Below are positions 34,700-45,519 of a DNA stretch of 64,000 bases, one piece after another; position 1 is the stretch's first letter, and the number at the start of each line of letters is the position of its first letter. The notes under the pieces are model-generated. The model made no database searches, was not told the DNA's origin, and saw only the letters and a list, made by a program, of their open reading frames with translations. This DNA is from Eucalyptus grandis (taxonomy: Eukaryota > Streptophyta > Magnoliopsida > Myrtales > Myrtaceae), in the NCBI RefSeq assembly GCF_016545825.1, contig NC_052615.1, positions 20,886,520-20,950,519 of the forward strand, given 5' to 3'. The translations under genes and the position numbers were made by a program.

Positions 34700-36239
34700 T
34701 ATATGCTGCATTAGTTGTATATCAAAAGAAAGGGAGCCATCTGGCTATGATGAGGCATCCACTGATTCACGATGGCAAAAGGCTATGGAAGTAGAATTAC
34801 AGGCCTTGACTAACAATAAAACTTGGGATCTTGCCTCACTACCTCCTAACCGAAAACCAATTGGATGTAAGTGAGTGTACAGAATTAAATATCGTGCCAA
34901 TGATTCCATTGAACACTATAAGGCTTGATTGGTGGCTAAGGGCTTTACCCAGTGTGAAGGTTTAGATTATCACGACACTTTTTCTCTAGTAGCCAAAGAT
35001 ATCATGGTCCGTTCCTTCTTATCAATTACAGCCATTCATGATTGGTCCTTGCATCAAATGGACTTGTGTAATGCTTTTCTCTATGGCAATTTGGATGAAG
35101 AAATCTATATGGATATTCCTTAGGGTTTACAAAGAAAAGGGGATAATAAAGTATATCGTCTCCGTAAATCCCTTTATGGTCTAAAACAAGCTTCCAAGCA
35201 GTGGTACGCCAAGTTTGTTAATACTCTCACGACTGCAGGTTTCAAACAATCTAAACACGATTATGCTTTATTCAAATGAACTAAAGGTATATTATCTATT
35301 TACTTGATGATATATGTTGACGATATTCTCATCATGGGAAATGATAAAACTGTTATAGAGAGCTTCAAGGAATATTTACATTCTACTTTTCATATAAAAG
35401 AGTTGGGAGCACCAAAATATTTCCTTGGGATTGAAATTGCCCGATTTGACCAAGAATTTTTTGAGTTAGCGAAAGTTTATATTGGAGATTATATCAGAGG
35501 CAGGTCTATCAAAATGCAAACTAACTATCATTCCAATCGAGCAAAATACTAAATTAACCACGACAGATTATGATGCGAGAATATCTCAACATGATGATCC
35601 TATACTCAGAGATCCGTCAAGTTATCAGAAGCTCATTGGAAAGCTAAAATACCTAACTATGACTAGACTTGATATATCTTATGCGATGCAAACACTCAGT
35701 CAGTTCATGCACAATGCAAAGCAATCTCATATGAATGTTGCTCTGAAGGTCGTGAAGTATTTAAAGAAGTGTCTAGGACTTGGAATACTCCTATCTAGGA
35801 AATGCAATATGGAAATGATAGCATATTGCGACATGGATTATGCGACTTGTCCCATGAGCCGAAATCCATCACCAGCTATTGCATTAAATTAGGAGAATCA
35901 CTTCTTTCATGGAAGACCAAGAAACAACCAACTGTATCACTATCTTCAGCCAAAGCGGAGCATCGAGCTATGGCAAAAACTACTTGTGAGATAATATGGA
36001 TACAATGCCTACTTAAAGATCTCGAAGTGCAAGTGAAGGGACCAACTAAGCTATTTTGCGACAATAATGTGGCGCTCAAACTTGCAGCGAATCCCATAGT
36101 GCACGAAAGAACTAAATATATAGAGGTGGATTGCCATTTTACTCGAGAAAAGATTCAAGAGGGAATGATTGAGACAAGAGGAATTGGAACTGCAGGACAA
36201 CCTGCGGACATTTTCACCAAACCCCTATGCCAAAGATAG
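34700..36239 (+). pseudogene. Copia reverse transcriptase and RNase H remnant
   Basis: The RVT_2-type reverse transcriptase runs from WQKAMEVELQALTNNKTWDL (about 34773) through QMDLCNAFLYGNLDEEIYM and [17 protein letters not shown] to the catalytic MIYVDDILIMG (about 35307-35340) and KELGAPKYFLGIEIARF. RNase H follows: KLIGKLKYLTMTRLDISYAM, KKQPTVSLSSAKAEHRAMAK, FCDNNVALKLAANPI, and the terminal GQPADIFTKPL (about 36195-36230). Stops at about 34872, 34927, 35122 and 35277, together with frame changes near 35550 and 35890, show that it is inactive. It ends some 65 bp before the polypurine tract. Confidence 0.92.
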
Positions 36240-36290
36240 CACGCATATCTATTGAGCAAGCTAGGCGTCTTGGACATCTACAAGCCACCA

Positions 36291-36303
36291 GCTTGAGGGG
36301 GAG
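36291..36303 (+). promoter_or_regulatory. Polypurine tract of the Copia element
   Basis: gcttgagggggag lies immediately before the 3' LTR (36304). This is the standard position and composition of the plus-strand primer in plant Copia elements. Confidence 0.85.
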
Positions 36304-36540
36304 TATTAAAAGATATGCTCGAAATATACAATCCGAGATCCATTCGGATTATAATTGTGCACTAAATCAATTAGGGATTAGATTGAGATTTGGATTGATT
36401 CATAGAATACATTATTTCCATTATTATGTACATCTTGTCCTATATCTACAGAATCTTGTACATTAGGAATTTTTCCCTAAGCTCTGTCCTTTTCATTCTC
36501 TGATTTCCCTTGTCTTCCTCGTCTTCTTTATTTTCTTTCA
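36304..36540 (+). repeat. 3' LTR of the Copia element
   Basis: A 237-bp direct repeat of the 5' LTR, ending ttttctttca. The U3 unit continues directly after it (cttcccaccc). Confidence 0.93.
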
Positions 36541-36545
36541 GTTGT

Positions 36546-39000
36546 CTTCCCACCCGACATCCGTGTGGAACTTTTCATTGTAGACTCTATTCTAAAGAGA
36601 TGAAACGTGCCTCTTCAACCTGTGTATTATTATCTTACTTTTGCCAGCTTTTCATTATTAACTTATCTTGCGTTGTAATTATATGACATTGAGACACTTA
36701 GGATTGCACTGGGTGCAACCCACCTGAGTTGTGCACGGATCGTCAACCTCCAAGAATCCCATAATTCCGATGAGCGACAAAAACATGCTCCTTAAAGTTC
36801 GTCATACTAATCACAGATTGCCCATGTGCGTATACGAGTGTTGTGCCTCTGTAAAAGAGGTTCTATTATATGGTTTGAAGAATTGCTTTTCTTCACAGAT
36901 TCTTTGTGCTTATGAAGTTCACGAAGTTTTTCCCTTGTGAAGATTGACAATCATCAGTACATAAATCTGACTGAGCTTTGATAATTTGTATGTAAATCGC
37001 ACAGAACTATATCACTTGGAAAGTTGACTTAAAGGCGACTAAGATTCGAGTTGGTCTTTTATATGAACATAGAACAGTTCAGATTTTCGAAGAGGTGACG
37101 TCAAAGGGATATGTAACTTGAATCCAACGGAATCTTGATATTTGGAAGGGTGAATAATTGGATAGGTAAAAATGGATATTAAAGGCTTGTTCTTAATTTG
37201 AATCTAACAGGGCTTCGATATCTCAGACGTCAAAATTGCAAAATCCCTTTACTCTTCGGATTTCGTATATGGAGAACTTTGGAGAGATGAAAACAGTTAA
37301 AGCCATTATGACTGAAATTTGGGAGAGTTGATAATCACATATCAAACCAAAGTTCAATATTTGGGAGGTGACAAACTAGATAGGTAAAGCTGAAGATGTC
37401 ATCTATGATTGCAATCTAATAGGTTTTCAGTGTTTAGCTTTCGATGTCTAAAAAGGTGAAAGTGATGAAGATTTCATGTGACTTGGATGTTGGGCGAATA
37501 ATGACAAGCCATATACTATCAAAATAGGACAATGGCACAAAACAATCTTCCCCTTTGTGCAAAATTGATATGAAACAATGTTGTAGAGCATTGTAAATAC
37601 TAAACACACAAATACAAGGCAATTTTATGTGGACAACTGTCTCGGTGTGAGGAGATCAAAATTCAAGGGACTACAATTCACCCAAAATTTTCACTATCAA
37701 CAAAATTGGGTGAATTTTTTTTTTTTTAGCTAATACCAAAGGTACATAGTAATGATAATATCAAGAACACCATTCTTGACAATACACATGACCTTCATAA
37801 GAGATTAAGAGAGATTAAGAATAAATTCCACTAAAATGTAGGCTCGGTTCAACCCCTGAAAAACTTGATGAGGGAGCACAAAGTGACCTTTGATCGTCAG
37901 CTTGATGCAAATCAGACACCCTCTTTCTAGATTTGTTGCTCTCTTTCTCTCTTGCTTTAACCTTACATTAATCATTCTTTTGCGGCTACCACATAATAAT
38001 AGCGAGAGCCTTTTTATTGAGGCCAAATATAGCCTCCCATTATATCTCCATATGGACTATCATATGAATCAGGTCTTTGAGCTTATATTTCATTAGATTT
38101 CATGTACAAGAGAGTGAACCCAGCCCAACATTGAATGTAGCAAAGATCTTGATTCCTATAGGCCAAGATCACTAGGTTTATTGACTCAACCCTAATAGGA
38201 TTCGGAATTCATAGGCCGACACAATATAAGTGTCACAGGGTTTGTTTATTCTAAATAAAAAAGGTACTTTCCATTTCCATTCATAGTTCTAAAGATAAGA
38301 AAAAAAAATGTTCTTAGTATTTTTAGAAAGGATGGTACATGTCATATTTGCGCATTTCAAGAGATTTTCCAGTGTCTATTAGTAAATAAGATTGAAATTT
38401 CAAATTTCACAAAAATTTAAAACTATTGTAAACAGATTTTTATATATGCATAAAATACTTCAGAAGAAAGAAGCTAGATCAAATCCTTCAAAAGTTAAAT
38501 AATTAAGAACTTTATTCGTCATTCTTTCTTCTTCTCCTCTCTTGGCCGCCGGATCTGCTCCGACCAGCCAAGGGCTCTGGGTTTCTCTCTCTCTCTCTCT
38601 CTCGATTTGGTGAGTAATCTCACTAATCTTGGATTAGTTGGCTAATTATGCTTAAGGTTGGTTTAGATTTAATTAATTATGTTTAGGTTGTTAGATTTTA
38701 ATAAATTAGCAATTATTAGTGAATTGTGATGCGATTTAGATAAATTGATTGCGCAATTAGTAAGTAGACGTGGTCTACTAATTATTGGAAGTGCTTCGGC
38801 TCAACCCCAAATTAAATTAAATAATTATTTATTTTCTGAAAATTCAACTGAGATTACATGATTATAAATTGGGCTTTATTTTGTGTGATTAATAACAATT
38901 GGGATACAACTAGAAACATAATTGTGGAAAAACCTCATGATACATATGAATTATATATTAATACCTCAATTTGAAGTAGGTGTGACAATAGAAATTGTCG
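36546..39000. other. Conserved non-coding block of the array, copy 3
   Basis: No gene is seen. It aligns with 930-3240 in order, including the cacttaggattgcac block (about 36695), the LRR-like piece (about 37200-37250) and the 'taccacataataatag' block (about 37986). Between about 38540 and 38900 it has extra sequence not present in U1, with (CT)n at 38583-38605 and AT-rich DNA. Confidence 0.45.
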
Positions 39001-39004
39001 AGAT

Positions 39005-39768
39005 TGTATATCAATAAAATGGTCCGATTGATCATTGTTTTGATTTGATGTTGTGAATTGATTGACTGAATGGAAATGACCGTGAGTGGTCTTGTTGGTT
39101 TGTAATCGACTAGGTCGATTTGAAATGGAACTCGTTGACTATGTAGTCCCTTGGTAAAGAATTTACTAGCTAATCCATTGTAGGCACATATCAAATATGT
39201 AGATTGTCGAAAGTAACTTGCTCTCGAACAAAGTGAAATATCCAGCACGAGACACAAGGTTGGGAGAAAGATAGGTGACAAAGATGTTATTACAATAAAC
39301 AATGAGAGGATAAAAAAGGGGCCTTACTCACGAAATAAATGACAAATCCAAATATCTTAGCAACATAGTGAGCAACAACATGATACTCAGCCTCTGTACT
39401 AAAACGGGCTAAGTGGGTTGCTTTTTGGCACAAAGAAACAAGATCAACACAAAAACTTGAGGTAAACCGTTAATTATCAAAGTACTCAACCTAGTCTACA
39501 TTTGCATAAATGATCAATGAAGTGGGATGATACCAGTCAATGAGCAATAAGTGAGTGGATGTGCCTGTTAAACATTGGTATATGTATTTGAAGGCCTAGT
39601 AATATGGTTTAACAAAGGAATTGACTGACCAAGTTGAGAGCATAAACAATATTGGGTCTGGTCATGGACACATACTATAGTGCTCTAACCATTTGTTGAT
39701 AAAATGTTGAAAAAGTGAGAAGCTCACCATTGTTAGTGAACAATAGAGTCTTCAAGGCCAAGGTAGTA
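39005..39768 (-). pseudogene. Ty1/Copia pol 3' relic in U3 (part 1)
   Basis: Minus-strand counterpart of the U1 relic: decayed RNase H (KKQ-T region near 39425-39400) and the RT-RNase H linker near 39735-39640 (GALQY- and TRPNIV-like words). It is stop-rich throughout. It is cut at 39768 by the solo LTR and resumes at 43094. The join reads ...aaggccaagg tagta ggcattggc..., matching U1 and U4. Confidence 0.65.
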
Positions 39769-42700
39769 TGTGACATTCTAATTTTCAGGTTCTATTTTCG
39801 TTTGAATAAGTTGGGCTTTTCATTGACGCGCCTATAATTCTTTTCCTTGAACTAATCACTCATGAGATAACTAGTCTATTAGGTGAAGACGTTAAGGAAT
39901 CTAAACACAATAGACTTGAGAATTCGACTGCTCGATCGTGCTAATCTGCAAGGGTCAATACGGCACCGTCAAAATCGATCAGAGACCAGAGATAGGTCGA
40001 TTCGATAGAGGTATTTGATTAGTGTGTTGGTGATTTCACTTGATTGCAAAATTTCTATTGAACGGCACTAGACCAATTTTTATGTCATTTTTTACCCTAT
40101 GCCAATATTTGAAACCTTGAGATTTTCATGACAACTAAGAGTTGCCAATGTGTTGAAGATGTACAATGTGGCTCGAAAACAATCGACTACGGTCAAATGC
40201 GCTAAAAATTCTTAAAAACTACCTGGTAGGTTAGGTCACGCTAAAATCGCACCCGATTGAAATTAACCGCGAAATTGAACTCGACTTTAAAATTGAAAGT
40301 TATGTTATGTCACAATTCATTTTAGGAACGTCGACTCATTTTCTGAAGATTTTTCTGCAAACCCGAGATTTCGGCGAAAAATCAAAGTTGTGCCATTTTG
40401 GACCGGGAAAATTAGAGGACCGTTTTCAAGTGCAGTTTTGGCATTCAAGTTGGACTAATTGGTAAGGAAAAATATGGATTTAAGTGTGAACACCTTATTG
40501 GGAATTTTCGGGCATCAATTGAGCTCAATTGGAGAAGCATGGAAGTGGAATTGTAAGGCAAGAGCTCAAAATTCGTAGGCCCATGTGGGGTGCAACATTT
40601 GGGGCTTCAATTGAGGCTTGTTGAGGAAGATTGAAGGGAAAATGGCTGCTGTGGATGAGGCTTGGGCTGGTGGGACCTTGGTGATGAGTATTTAGGATTT
40701 TTAGCTTGAGTTTGGAGGCTTATGGTCCCCCTCCCCTTCAGTTGCAGCAACCTTTTTCTTCTTCCTTGGAGTGCTTTATCCATTGTTGAAGCCATTAGAG
40801 AGCTCAAGAACTAGAGGAAACCAGCCAGCCTTCCCCCCTTACCGTTGACCACCCGCCCGAAGTCGTCTAGCCGTTGCCCGTCCACCTGTCGCGTGCCCGA
40901 GCCTATGTCATCCTCCGCTCGGTGTCCCACTTGCCCGCACATTTGTGCATCATAGTCCAATTGTCGAGCCTGCCTAGAAGCCACGTCTCCATCGCCATCC
41001 AGCCAGCCGAAGCCATTGCTTGGTCCACCACTGCCACCGTCGTCCTGCTGTGCCCCTTTCCGTGCAAGCCACCCCTTCGATCGATCCCTGTAGCCCAAGA
41101 ATAGAAGCCAAAGTTTCAGCAAGGGTTAAGACTTCGTGAGGCTTTTTCGGGCCCATCCGAACCTCACTTGGTGTTGCCGCATGCTTGTTTGTCGCTCGCC
41201 TCTGCATCACCATCGTAGTGAACTCATCGACCCACAAAACTGGTGAGTTTACTTGCTAAACTCTGCTCATGGAGTTAATGACGTTTAGTAGGTAATTAGC
41301 TTAAACTAATTAGGGATTATGTAGTTAGTTAGTTTAGATTGGCAATTTAATTGTTTAATTATGCATGTTAAGTGGTTAGAATAGATTGATTAGGGGCTAA
41401 TTAGATTGTATTATTTATCTAGTTAGGTGCACTAATTTTCTAGGCTTGTTTAGGTGGTTAAATTAGTATTTCCGACCTAGGTTAGCATTTATTGTATTTA
41501 ATTTACATTATTTAATTATTTTAGTAATTAATTTAATTTTTTAATATATTTTTAGAAATTATACTGGGATAGGTGGTGCTCGGAATTTCATGCTGATTGT
41601 AGTGGTTTGTTTAGTTTATGCAATTGAGTGTTAATTTGTGCAGATTGAGTGGTGATGGTGATTTTGAGTATTTATTCAAAATTATGAAATTTTGGTAATT
41701 AATTATAAATTACCAAGTGTCGGGTTTTGTCATAAAAAATGATTTTAAATACTATATCAAATAGTGAGATTTTAAAAAAAAGATATCAATTTTTCTGGTT
41801 CAAATTGACCATGTACCCACACACAATTATTTTTCCGTGTGTTTTTAATACAAAGAAAATGGGTCAAGTACATTATTTTAATTGGGACATTTGAGTGTAA
41901 AGCACGATGTCTTGGCCGTGATTGGATGGTGCATGAATGGTTATGGGAACTCATCCCCGATATGAGTCAGGTGGACATTGCCCTTATATGGGATGCCTCA
42001 AGTCAACGGATGCCGGCCGCAGTAGATTCTGGACCGATGCTCCTTCGGGTTTGTCATCTCGTGTAGACATTTTCATGCTCAATAGGGTGAGACGATGCTT
42101 GGTTACGCCAGAAGACCGCCGAATGTTGAGTAGGCCATGCCCGTTGGGCCGTGATAAAATTGGAATGCGTGATTGAGTGTCTTAACCACGCTTGATTATG
42201 TGACAAAATCATGTGGCATGGTATGAGACGTGTCATAATGACTTGGCCTTATAATTGAGACCCTTGTGGCTATGTGAAATATGAGATGTGACATTCCAAT
42301 TGATTGAACTTTATTACTGCATATGGTTGAGTATATGAACTATGTTGATGTGTATGGAAGTATCTGATGCGAGGTAAGTCTTTTGTGATGTGTGGTTAGA
42401 TTACCCCTAGGCATATTTCTTTCCTAGTCGGGGTTTAGGGGGTGAACTTGCTGAGATATTGTCTCACCTCGTCGTGGACTCAATCTTTTCAAGTTCTTAG
42501 ATGGTAGTTCCTCCGGAATGTTTTGGTCAACCTCGGGGGTTTAGTGAGTGGAGTATTGACGTTCCAGTCCTCGGGAGTCCTTGGCTCCATGAGCTCGTTG
42601 TGACAACTATCTGGGTCAATGAGGGCCTACCTTAGAGGGTACCTCATTGATATAGGGCGTGGTTTCGCCAAAAGATTAATGGGTTACTGGAAGGTCCTCT

Positions 42701-43093
42701 TCAGGATTTTGAGATCCTCGCCGTTGCTGTCAACGCCGCTCTAGGCAAGGGTGTAGCTAACTCTCTTGATGGGGCTGTGGAGGACCGTAGCCCCCAAAGC
42801 CTACAGAGGTGGAGTTCAAAGGATTGGTGAATGTGTTCGACTAGTGTGTCGTAGGACAGCTTCTTTTTTAAGGCCGATTTTTTGTAGACTTTTGTATATA
42901 AACCTAGTGTGTTTATAAATGTGTTCTGTGAAATTTGTTTCTTGCTTTTCTATCCCTTGTTTATGTTGTCTAGAGATTTGTTATTTGTTTCCGCATGTGC
43001 AATAAAATGAACGGGTCGGCTGACGCGTCCTAGGGACGTCACAATTTCATTGACCACCGAGGGATCTATGCGCTCAAAGTTCGAGGCGTGACA
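39769..43093. mobile_element. Long solo LTR (3.3 kb) inserted in the Copia relic of U3
   Basis: Starts TGTGACATTCTAATTTTCAG, ends TTCGAGGCGTGACA, and is flanked by tagta (39764-39768 and 43094-43098). Removing it restores the Copia relic exactly as in U1. No pol gene and no internal second LTR is seen, so it is most likely a solo LTR of a Gypsy-type element with very long LTRs. It is related, in inverted orientation, to 48304-52188: shared ends and shared internal words (gggcttttcattgacg.g.ctata, aatagacttgagaattcgac, cgcatgtgc). A GC-rich island lies at about 40810-41240. Confidence 0.87.
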
Positions 43094-43570
43094 TAGTAGG
43101 CATTGGCTTGGCCTTAACGAGTTCACACTTGTCCAAAAGGTCATCAACATATTTTGCTTGAAATAAAACATATCATAGTGATGATGCTCAATGATGGAAC
43201 TGAAGTAGTCCAAAAAATTTTCATAGTAAATTCCTATAGGAGTCAAGTAATCAAATATGGTAATAACTGAGGAATATAACTAATGACTAGAATGTCATCA
43301 ATATACAGTAGAAGATACAAGTTGCTTTGTGAAGAAGAATAGACAAATAACGAAGGACAAACTTACTTGCGGACGATATAGGTTTATTAAACATATTACA
43401 CAATGTCATAACATGCCTAACATGTTTCTTAACTCCAAAATAATTCCTCAACAATCCTTAAAAACTAATGTAAATGATGACACATTTGACTGTCGAAGAA
43501 AATCTATTGTAAAAAAGGAATCATATATTCAAAAAATGAGTTGTTACTAACTCTAGGATTGAGTCAATAT
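43094..43570 (-). pseudogene. Ty1/Copia pol 3' relic in U3 (part 2)
   Basis: Continuation of the relic beyond the solo LTR, with the minus-strand word KQNMLMTFWTSVNSLRPSQC (about 43180-43110). This matches the linker in U1, where LLHKFELVKAKLVSTPLA is read in another frame. Further on is the decayed RT end, then the 3' flank of TIR-A. Confidence 0.6.
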
Positions 43571-43579
43571 TCAGTGGAC

Positions 43580-44340
43580 AAAGATGAAGGATCATGTGTT
43601 TGGCAATTCTTTAACAACCTTGAAACTTCCTTGATGACCTCTTTTACAAGTACTCCTTCATTCCTATCAATTGCCAAATAAAATTTGAAGTGAGTTCTAA
43701 GTAGTGTAAGAAGTTTTAGTATTAGGATCAAATTAGGATTTTGATGGGATGAGGAAAGTAAGTACCCATTGGCGATTCTCTCCGATACCCATCCTTTGAA
43801 GGATCCAACCTCCTTGAGAGCTAACTTCCACCGCTCGTAAGTACATTCATCGACCATCTTCTCATGTTTAAGCATCCTTTCTCCAAAAACACCTGATAAG
43901 TCTCGTACATGCGAGGTCCTCACTTTATAGAAGATGGGTAATATATTTTGTCTCTTTGTTCTCTTGCATTCAACCATTTGAGCAAGCTCATCAAGGCACC
44001 AACAAGAGGAGGCATAATCTTCGGGAGAATAGGAATGGATATCTTGCAATGATCAATGGCATTGCAAATCTCATTCAACATCTTTACCTATGAGAGATGG
44101 ATCATCATCATTAAACACACCGATTTCTGCAGCCACAAGGCTGATGTAGAGCATTGCAAGTCTCATGATCAACATCTTTACCTATGAGAGATGGATCATC
44201 ATCATTAAACACACCAATTCCTGCAGCCACAAGGCTGATGTAGAGGTAAGCAGCTAGGCTGTGTCGAGTATCAGGGCCACGAAATGCTAAGAACACTTGG
44301 CAATGCACTGCCATCCAGTAAGACAAACCAAAGTGATGAT
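43580..44340 (-). pseudogene. TIR gene A (U3), broken by duplication and frameshifts
   Basis: Third copy of TIR-A. The N-terminal part (44340-44150) reads FGLSYWMAVHCQVFLAFRGP and continues DTRHSLAAYLYISLVAAGIG, but lacks the EKKRRESQY segment present in U2 and U4. A tandem duplication of about 92-94 bp (44059-44150 and 44151-44244) repeats the region around NDDDPSLIGKDVDHE, and one copy lost two bases. A further single-base loss near 44027 shifts the frame before YASSCWCLDELAQMVECKRT. The rest is open to FKGWVSERIANG and the C-terminal exon (EGVLVKEVIKEVSRLLKN, about 43665-43600). With these lesions no full TIR can be made. Confidence 0.83.
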
Positions 44341-44549
44341 GATAAAATATAGCCAAGACGAATCATACAAAATTTTCAAAAGACTCAGATAACTTTTGAA
44401 AGCCACGAAATCGGTTTAGGTCATACAGGGCACCAACCATACGTGCCCTCCCTATGTGGGAATTGAAGAATGGCCAAAGCTCACACATGATGAGCACAAA
44501 GAATACTCCCGAAAGGGAGGTACTTAGCTCAAATGGAATTGGGACATAC

Positions 44550-45327
44550 CTGACCTTATGAACATAGGCAGCCGTTCGATCCACATAGTCTTCAATTCAC
44601 TTGAAACCTTTGCGACCACCATTTTCACCAGCTCTGCTTCATGTCTGTGCACATATATGTGTATAACCATAGTTAGGCATCTAGTTTGATTACTTCCTTC
44701 CTCTAACTCGTTGATTTCGGATCGGTCATTCCATACAATTGCACAGGCTTTCAGGATTCATATATACATATATGCATACCCATTGGCAATAGTCTGTGAT
44801 ATCCATCCTTTAATCCTCGCCACAGAAGTCAATGCATCCCACCATCTTTCCATTTCTTCTGTGCTGATCTGCATCTCAGGTTTACGTAGATCCTTTTCAA
44901 AGTTCGTGCGTTGGCGTCGCACATCACCAACATCCACCTTATAGAATACAGGGAAGACTGATTTGCCATGCTTTCTGTGGCAATCCATTATTTCGGTGAG
45001 CTCACGGAGGCACCATTTACTTTGCACAAACTGTTCAGAGATGATTGGGATCGCAATCCTACAACTCTTGATGGCCCCTAGAAGCTCTGGGCCTATCTGC
45101 TCGCTGACCAGGATCGAGTCCTCATCCCTGAACACGCGGAATCCAGCAGCTATTAGGCTTTTGTAGAGGAAATCGGTGAAACCAGTGCGAGTGTCTGGGC
45201 CTCTAAAGCTCAAGAACACATCATAGTTCTAGAGGGCTGCACTTCTTTTCTGCCGCAGCAATCTGTATGTGTACACTGACAGAGGAGCTAGAGGTAGAAC
45301 AATTGCTAGGGCATTCATTTTCTTCAT
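44550..45327 (-). pseudogene. TIR gene B (U3), with nonsense codon
   Basis: Third copy of TIR-B, with the same exon layout as U2: exon 1 44780-45327 (548 nt) and exon 2 44550-44644 (95 nt), with equivalent splice signals. The ATG at 45327 gives a hydrophobic N-terminus as in U2, but codon TAG at 45231-45229 stands where U2 has CGG (Arg before NYDVF), cutting the protein just before the TIR domain. The TIR itself is otherwise open (MFLSFRGPDTRTGFTDFLYK, SEQFVQSKWCLRELTEI with the canonical W, FPVFYKVDVGDVRRQRTNFE). Translation from the internal ATG at 45219 could yield a TIR without the anchor, so loss of function is probable but not certain. Confidence 0.8.
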
Positions 45328-45491
45328 TGTTCGTAACTGTTCTTTTCTCTTTTGAGATCTAAGTCCGTGTTTCTTTCAGTCCTTGTTGTCCGTCAGTCTT
45401 TTCATTACACAAACATTGTTTTTTCTTTTGGCCGTCAACTAACATCCATTTATTTTTTTATTTATATACAACAAAAATTTCCATACATGAC

Positions 45492-45512
45492 GGCTGGCGT
45501 ACAGTCTACTTT
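45492..45512. other. Empty LINE1 integration site (paralogous)
   Basis: ggcgtacagtctacttt in uninterrupted array sequence is the U3 counterpart of the LINE1 target. It shows what the locus looked like before insertion and confirms that the LINE1 boundaries in U1 are exact. Confidence 0.85.
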
Positions 45513-45519
45513 AAAAGAG

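Larger units (their letters stand above)
31023..36540 (+). mobile_element. Complete but inactive Ty1/Copia retrotransposon
   Basis: The 5.5-kb element has a 5' LTR at 31023-31268, a primer-binding site, gag, integrase, reverse transcriptase, RNase H, a polypurine tract, and a 3' LTR at 36304-36540. The integrase-before-RT order is diagnostic for Copia. Internal stops in every domain and single-base differences between the LTRs show that it is old and dead. The LTR starts with TATTGG/TATTAA rather than TGTTGG, so even the terminal dinucleotide has mutated. Confidence 0.93.

Noticed and set aside
40607..41237. Open frames in the U3 solo LTR
   Set aside because: Same situation as in the U4 LTR: GC-rich island, no recognisable domain, and not conserved as protein between the two LTRs by eye.
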